Assembly: GCA_025084515.1 (NCBI GenBank)
Contig: JAJAGP010000017.1
Location: forward strand, 1,143,713-1,207,712
Direction of reading: 5' to 3'
Origin: Ancistrus triradiatus
Taxonomy: Eukaryota > Chordata > Actinopteri > Siluriformes > Loricariidae
DNA length: 64,000 nucleotides
The notes beneath the pieces are model-generated. The model was given only the letters and a program-made list of their open reading frames with translations, had not been told where the DNA came from and made no database searches. Made by a program: the position numbers and the translations under genes. The first letter of the stretch is position 1. Every line of letters starts with the position of its first letter. This document shows, one piece after another, positions 51,001-60,000 of this stretch.

Positions 51001-54000
51001 TCATCTAAGCAAAATTTGCATGGCTTGCATCAATTCAGTGTCACAGGCTGTTCCTAATGGCAGAGCAATTGCAAACCAACAAAACCCTGTACAAATGTAG
51101 TCCCCAGGGGAGCTGTTTGGTGCGAAAGCAGCTAAAACAGACAGACTACAGTAACTGTTGAACTACAAAGTCCATCTATATGGTAAGTGGAACTGATAAA
51201 ACGGACAATGAATGTAAAAACAAAGGGGGTGTATCTAATAAAGTGACCAGTGAGTGTATGTCACACCAATAACATTAGCATTACTTTAATTCATTCATGT
51301 TAAAACAGTTTATTAATCTAATTCCATCAATCACATGTACACATGAAGTACATATCTGTGAGTGTGGGTATACCTGCTGGCAGTGTCAATGGCTTCCTGG
51401 TTGGGAGGTGGAACAGTGAAGCACACTGAAGGCACCATGGCCTCGTTTCCTGTAGGACTGATGACTTTCCACTTTGTTCTCTGAGAGTTATCCTCCAACA
51501 CACACTCTTCTCCTTTATTGACCGTGATCTGAGATGGACATTGAGAGAGAGAACAAAGGAGAGAGAAATGGATAGACAGAAAAGGAGAGGAAGGGCATGG
51601 TGGGTGAGGACGTTTTGCAAAATTAAACCAAAGCATAAATGAAAAAAAATGGGGTTCAACATGAAATATGTTACAAACCAAGTGAGATGAGAAATGAACG
51701 AGGACTAAAATGTTAATGCTAATGCACCACAAATGAATAACTGGGGAATAGATGATGCATTGCTGCAGCATTTTCCTTATGGCCAGCTGAAATTATGTTA
51801 TGGATTCAAAGTTATAACCTATAATCCACCTTCTAGCGTGAAACCATTTACATATTGTTTTCATCTAAAGACTGACTGTAACTTAGCTTTCCTTTGAGTA
51901 ATGTTACAATAAGGAAGGTTTTAGTGAAAGTAGAAGGGGTGGGAATATTCTAGTGCCCTGTCCACCCAGTCACCCTGCCCTCTGCACATACATTGCCATA
52001 GTTATCATGAGGTACCAGAATCCAGTGCTGCTGGCTTAGAGCGTTACCATCTGTCTGTGACCATGGCTGATGCATACAGTATTCAGCTCTGAAATGGTGC
52101 AGTCCCCCCCCCCACACACACACCCCACACTGCAGTCCAACAATCTGCATGATAAAGGAGTATTCAGGCTATGGGGACTCAATTACTCAAATGCAACTAC
52201 AGTAGTAAATGCTACATATAGGTGATTGTTCAGGTAGGGGCTCTTTTTACCAACTGAACATTTGAACAATAAAGTTCATTTTTTTCAGTAATAATTATGT
52301 TTTGATTATGTCAAGCTAATGTTTAAATGTTTTAAAGTAAAACAATGATGGCTACAACCGAGCTTGTACATAATTTAAATGTGTAATTTAAAAATGATCT
52401 GTAAATAATTCATTAATTTGTGTGTTCTTAATAACGCGTTGCTGTAATGACAATTTTCACTTTTTCAGGGAAAAAAAGATGCAGAGACGCTAGTCATCAG
52501 CTAGTATATGATGCACTTTAAATACATATAAATAATAATAACGTTTTTGTAATCAAAATGTCACTTTTCTCTCATGGATGACTTGTGCTCCCCAGTCTTT
52601 ATTTCCATAGTTATGACATGAGCAAATGTTACCTTCAAATAATTCACTACTGAAATCTAAGCTATTGCAGTAATTACAGTAATGTTGGGGACAATAACAT
52701 AACAAAAATATGCAAAAGTTTTATAAATATGACCAAAAATTATACACACACTGCCTTTATGACAACTATAAAGTTATTTTAAAACACACACTGATTTTTT
52801 AAAATGAACTGATCACTTTTTATTAATTTTATTGGAGCAGAGAAATGCTAAAGTCTGGGTTGGGGACAAGGCCAAAGTACTGATGTTTACAACATTTTAA
52901 AAAATGTGAAAAACAAAGCTATTTATTTTGTAATACAGTATTTCTGAAATTTATTTATGACCTGGGGGGACAAAAGTTCCCCTACCTGAAAAATCACCCA
53001 TACATAAAATCCACACTAAACTGTTTAGAAAGACACATTGGGTTTAGAGGAAAACTAAGAGCATTAGATTAAATTTGGACTGGGTGTGCTGAGCCAGGGC
53101 AAAGAGCAGAGGGCAGAGGAAAGGAGTGATCAGCAGTAGTACCTGAGAGTTGGCCTTGCCAGCCCCGCAGACACAGAAGAGAAATGGAGGAGAGAATGGG
53201 TAAAATAAGAGGGGAGGGGGAGAAGGGATAAAGAGAAAGGAAGGTAAAAGAAGGGGAGGGAGGAGAATCAGATTAATTTTGGGCATTTTAAGACCCTGCT
53301 TGACTGATAAATGCGATTATGGGTGAAAAAACAGATGGACTGGAGGCACTGTGGCTGATGAATGCCGGCCTAACTGATAAATACATTATTATTCATCAGG
53401 ATTAAAAAGTACAAAAGGATCATCCTGAGTTTATATGCAGGTCTATAATCACACATACAGTACATACAGAATTGCTGTGACATGCCAACCTGTCTGTGCC
53501 TGGTGATGGATCAGTGGCTAAGGCTCTATAATCAGAGGGTTGTGAGTTCAAGACCTTAGCTCAGCTATACTGACACTGTCAGGTCCTTAATTCCCCCTGC
53601 TCTACTGTAAGTCGCTCTGGGTAAGGGTGTCTGCTAAATGCTGTAGATATATAGAAGTGTTTGCCCCCTTCCTGATTTTCTATTTTTTTGCAGGTTTGTC
53701 ACACTTAAGTGTTTCAAAACATCAAACCAATTTAAATATTAGTCAAAGACAACACAAAATGCAGTTTTAAATGAAGGTGTTTATTATTAAAGGAGAAAAA
53801 AAATCCAAACCTGCATGGCCCTGTGTGAAAAACTGATTGCCCTAAACCTAATAATTAGTTGGGCCACCCTCAGCAGCAACAACTGCAACCAAGCGTTTGC
53901 AATAACTTGCAATGAGTCTTTTATTGTGGAGGAATTTTGGCCACACATCTTTGCAGAATTGTTGTAATTCAGCCACATTGGAGGGTTTTTGAGCATGAAC

Positions 54001-57000
54001 GGCCTTTTTAAGGTCATGCCACAGCATCTCAATAGGATTCAGGTCAGAACTTTGACTAGGCCACTCCAAAGTCTTCATTTTGTTTTCCTTCAGCCATTCA
54101 GAGCTGGACTTGCTGGTGTGTTTTGGATCATTGTCCTGCTGCAGAACCAAAGTTCGTTTCAGCTTGAGGTCACGAACAGATGGCCGGGCATTCTCCTTCA
54201 GGATTTTTTTGGTAGACAGCAGAATTCATAGTTCATGTATCACAGCCAAGTCTTCCAGGTCCTGAAGCAGCAGAACAGCCCCAGACCATCACACTACCAC
54301 CACCATATTTTACTGTTGGTATAATGTTCTTTTTCTGAAATGCTGTGTTACTTTTACACCACATGTAATGAGACACACACCTTAGAAAAGTTCAACTTTT
54401 GTCTCGTCAGTCCATAGAATGTTTTTCCAAAAGTCTTGGGGATCATCAAGATATGTTCTGGAAAAATTGATACGAGCTTTAATGTTCTTTTTGCTCAGCA
54501 GTGGTTTTCGTCTTGGAACTCTGCCATGCAGGCCATTTTTGCCCAGTCTCTTTCTTATGATGGAGGCATGAACACTGACCTTAACTGAGGCAAGTGAGGC
54601 CTGTAGTTCTTTGGATGTTGTTGTGGGGTCTTTTGTGACCTCTTGGATGAGTCGTCGCTGCACTCTTGGGGTAATTTTGGTCAGCCGGCCACTCCTGGGA
54701 ACGTCCACCACTGTTCCATGTCTTCGCCATTTGTGCATAATGGCTCTCACTGTGGTTCGCTGGAGTCCCAAAGCTTTAGAAATGGCTTTATAACACTTCC
54801 CAGACTGATAGATCTCAATTACTTTTTCTCAATTGTTCCTGAATTTCTTTGGATCTCGGCATAATGTGTAGCTTTTAAGGATCTTTTGATGTACTTCACT
54901 TTGTCAGGCAGGTGCTATTTGAGTGATGTCCTGATTGAGAACAGGTGTGGCAATAATCAGGCATGGGTGTGGCTAGAGACAGTGAACTCAGGTGTGATAA
55001 ACCATAGTTATGTCTCAACAAGTGGGGGGCAATCACTTTTTCACACAGTTCCATGTAGGTTTGGATTTTTTTTCTCCCTTAATAATAAACACCTTAACAA
55101 AAAACTGCATTGTGTTTACTTGTGTTGTCTTTGACTAATATTTAAATTGGTTTTATGTTCAGAAACACTTAAGTGTGACAAACATACAAACAATAAACCG
55201 GAAATCAGGAAGGGGGCAAACACTTTTTCACACCACTGTATTTGTAAATACCCGGCTTAGAGAAAACCACACTTTCTACTAGTGTCATATTAAGGAAATA
55301 CAGCTGAACTGCACACACAGCTCTGCATGTTGCATAATTACATAAGATAATACATTCAAGGGTGTTTCAAACCTCTTCTCACATCCCACCTGAGCAACAA
55401 AGAAATTCCACATTCCTACTTACTTCAAGTTCTGCAGAGAATGGAAACATATTCATTTTCCTTCCTGCTTGCATGCTCTTAAATGAAATTGATGCTATCG
55501 TGACAAGTTTCAGACTTTGGAGAAGGTATGGGCTCACATTAAACTGAGATATCACACTAATTTTCGTTTCTAAGATATGGGTTTTTTATAGGGACATGAC
55601 ATGGGATATATCGGAGGTCGATATATTATTCGCTGATACAGTGGTACCTCAGTTCTCGTCATTAATTCGTTCCAGAAGGTTTGTCGAGAACCGGAAACGA
55701 CGAGTACCAAGCTAATTTTTCTCATAAGGAATATTGTAAGTTGAATTAATCCTGTATATTATATGTATTAAGATATTATAAGCATTAACAGAGTTGTACT
55801 GTACAAGTGATCCCCGATTTACGATGGATTTACATTCTGACAAATCACAAACCGATGAGTTTAATATAGTCCACACTGTATCACATTATTAACATTTACA
55901 TTAACCTACAGTTGGCCAAAATCATTAACACAAAGCTTATTTTATAATAAAGTGTTAAAATATCATGTCATTTAGTGAGTAAAGGAGTGAAACTGAAAAG
56001 TAAAAGCAAAACCCTAGCTGCTAATGCTAACTGCTCAGCCTAAAAGCTCTTTGGCGCTGGGAAATATATACTAACTACAGCTGGGGAAATTCATTAACAT
56101 AAAGCTTATTTTATAATAAGCGTCTTTTATTGAATAATGTATTGAAAGTGAAATACAAAAAATAGTCATTGCACGACCACAGCTTTTCCTCACTACATTT
56201 CCCAGCACTCATCACTCCCGCAACGTGACTCCACTCACTGCCAACTTCCTCATACGATTGCAGGAGAGTACTGCGTATCGCGCAATCGATTGCTTGGGAA
56301 ATTTTTTATTCTGCTGAACGTGCATTTATGTTCATTATTGGATTCCCATGGTAAAGTCGAAATATCTTAAGTTGGGCCATTGTAAAATGTGGAGTACCTG
56401 CATAACAGTGCTTGCTTTACAACTACACATTATATTGCATACCTATGGCTTTGGTCACTTTAGGTTAATGACAGAAACGCCCTACAACAGCTACACCATG
56501 GTTCACTAATTCAATGCTTAAAACTTTGGGAAACACCATGTGATTCTACAAGGTTTTACATCATTGTTTTGAATGGAAAAGTCAGAGCCAAAAAGGGCAA
56601 GACAGATCATCGAACAGTTCATAGGGTCAAGAAACAGATGACCGACTGAGTGAAATGGTGGTTGGTGCGAGTGCATCATTGATGTGGTTCATACCTCTAT
56701 TTGTTTGTAGTCACAGATGGCTCGGATGGGCGTGGTGGAACCCAGAATGTAGTCAGCACTGCGTGGACGAAGCTGGACCACCGTCTTGGCCCGACCTACA
56801 AGGCCGGCCACTGAACTACGGTACTGAATCAGCTGCTCCTTCTCCTCCTGTCAGACAAAGTTAGATGTCAGTTAATACACAATACTTAAACTGTGTCTAA
56901 ATGAGGATGGCTAGGTTAAGTCTGTTCATCAGAGCAGCTCTTTCTGTTAATAATTCTTTAAAGTGACATTTTCAGTTCACATGACACGAGACCAAACTGA

Positions 57001-60000
57001 CGCACTGCTTAGTTCATATGGTAATTGAAATAATGGAAAACATTAAAGATCCCTTACTTAAAGTCCCTTTTTGAGTCTTGGTCCTCCCAAGGTTTCTTCC
57101 TTATAATGTTTATGGAGTTTTTCCTTGAAACTGTCTTCCTAGGCTTACTCAATTTGGTATTGGCTTTACAATTTAGAAGTCAATCTAAAGCTGTAAAGCT
57201 GCTTTGAGACAATGTTCCACTGTAAAAACCGCTACAGAAATAAAGGTGACTTGACTAAAGTTACCCGATTATTGAAAATGACTAATACTGTGTAGTTATT
57301 GCTTGTTTAATACAGCATAACAACCAATATTCCAGATAAATGAGTCTCTCTTTTACATCAGGTTAAAGTCAATGAGACACCACTCCTAACATTAGGGCAG
57401 AATATTGGCTCTTTCCACTAAAAGCTCAGCTGGCCACAGTTAGGAATAATGAGCAAAATGTTAGAGTTTCTCTGGTCTGAATTGCATCTGGGTTCATTAA
57501 CAATTCATTAAAGCGCTGGCTCAGGGAGGCAGAGAGAAACTGAGGTGATCTTACACTCTGTTCTGGAATTTTACAAGTGAAATCAAGAACACCAGGACAT
57601 TCATGCAAGGTTAGGGCTGGTTTTATTAAAAGAAGTTCAAAACCATGAGAAGCCATCTGCTAGAAATTACAACCATTCCCATATAAGAGCAGGGAAAATG
57701 GAAATGTTTCAGGAAATCAGGCAGAGGATATGTCTGAGTTCTTTTCCAAACAGCAAACATGAGACAGCTGCACAAAGGCATCTGTCAACCACATGCTGTA
57801 TTGAGTGAATCCGTCCCTGCAGTGAGAACTGAGCTCTGAAACAGAGCCACAACATGTCTCTCACTGGAACAGCAATCTACCCACAGCTAGGAATGAAAAA
57901 CCACCAAAAGCACAGCAAAAACAACAGCCTGAAATGAGCACACAATCAAACAACAGCTGGCATAAAGTTTCATGATGCGTGACGTTCTGTAATTGTACTT
58001 CAGTTAAATGACACACCAGAAAATTACATCCAAAAACATGAGTTTGTCCCTCTTAGGAGAAGGCTTTCCACTAGATTTTGGAACAAGACTTGAGGCTGTT
58101 CCACACTGAAAGTGACCCGAAAAAGTGACAAAGTTACTAAATACTTGGACGCAATTTAGATTTATCATCTACGCCGCCCAAGGAGGTTGGGTCCCTTTTT
58201 GACTCTTGGTCCTCCCAAGGTTTCTTCCTATAACACTCGGAGTTTTTCCTTGCCACTGTCGCCCTAGGCTTGCTCAATTTGGGATTGGACGTAGTTATTA
58301 GGAGATAGTCTAAACTTGTAAAGTTGCTTTGAGACAATGCTCCATTGTAAAAAGCGCTATATAAATAGATCTGACTTGACTTCCACCTCAAAACTATACA
58401 CACTGGACACAACAAGATTTTTTATAGAATTTGTTGCTGCTCAGAGAAATATGCACCCCATTTTAGTGATGGTGTGATAGTAATATATCACAATATTTAC
58501 ATTTACAGCATTTAGCAGACGCCCTTATACAGAGCGACTTACAACCGATACAATCTTACAATCCAAGCAATTGTGGGTTAAGGGTCTTGCTCAAGGACCC
58601 AACAGTGGCAGCTTGGCAGAGGTGGGATTTGAACCCAGTACCTTAACCACTGGACTACCACAGTCCAACATTCATTTTCGGAATATACTACATTGATTTT
58701 CAGCTCAAAATAAAGAGTTTTTGAAGGATGAAAAAACATTGTTTAAATGGGGTGTAAACTACAATCTCCGCTCCTGTAGATTTCACAGTACAGCATTTTG
58801 ACTCAAATTGTGTGCTGAATTATCAATGAGATGTACCTAGACAACTCCGATTATACACTGTAACTTGTATTTCAGCTGTTTTATATTTTCAGTGACCTAC
58901 GAGCAATATCGCAATATATATGCATCGTATCGCAATATAATCGTATCGTATCATAAAGTCCTTTCCAATACCCCCCTAATGTGAGGTGATGAAGTGCTGT
59001 AACCAATTCCTGCACGCCAGCCAATGTTCACCTCCCACTACTATAAAAATTAGGCTGGTTATTAACTGTCCTACATATAACTGTGATCAATTATTCAACT
59101 TTATGGAACTTTTATAACATAACATGCCAGCCCAAACTAGAGACAGAGCGATTAACAGCATTTTGAGATCATCGCCATCGGGCGATATCTGCAGTACAAC
59201 TCGCTGCTCTTAACAGGAATTGCTACTCTAACATTGTTTTTTTCTTTTTGCAAGTATTTACACATTTTCATTTTTTTCCCCAGAAAGAATGTGATACTGT
59301 TATCTGGTCATAAATGTTGTAGTTAAAAACAATAAAACAATTTCTTTTTATTCATAAAAAAGACAGAGTGCAAACAGAAACGGTACATTTGTAGCTTAAA
59401 TAAATATTCATTTAAGCTCAGCAATTTGGTGTCTCAATTATTATTAGTTTTATCAGCTGTAAAAAAAATTTAACTGTGACATCGACATTATATGCTCTCT
59501 AAATTTTAAAATACCCGTATCGGTTGACCACTACTCATGAGGCCGATATTTAAAAATAGTGCAGAAAATGCAATGAAACTTTTTTCCATTACAACTTGCA
59601 GCTCATAAACTGGGACTACTGAGTGACTAAAAACAGAGATGCTGAGAAAACAGTCAGTGAGGGTTAGTCTGTTTATGGGACAATAAAGAAGAAAACTTTG
59701 TTTCCTGTATTACAACTTACTGCTCTTGACTGGAATTAAAAACAAAAAGGATGTCACTACCAAGTGCACTAGTCTACCATTTCAACATTTGCAAGTATTT
59801 AGACATTTTAGGTTGCTTTTTCCAGAAACAATATCATGTTGTTAACTGGTTAATGTTAAGTGCAATAAAAAGTTGTATTTATTTTTTATTTATAAAAAAG
59901 AGAGTGCAAACAGAGACTGGATTTATAGCTTACATAAATGTCCATTTAAGTTGAGCAATTTTCTCTCTCATTTATCATTATTACTTATACAAGTTGTAAA

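Noticed and set aside
55802..56404. A complete stand-alone Tigger element starting at GTACAAGTGATCCCCGATTT
   Set aside because: That left sequence is internal to family P in reverse orientation, so it is not a true terminus; the region is a mosaic.
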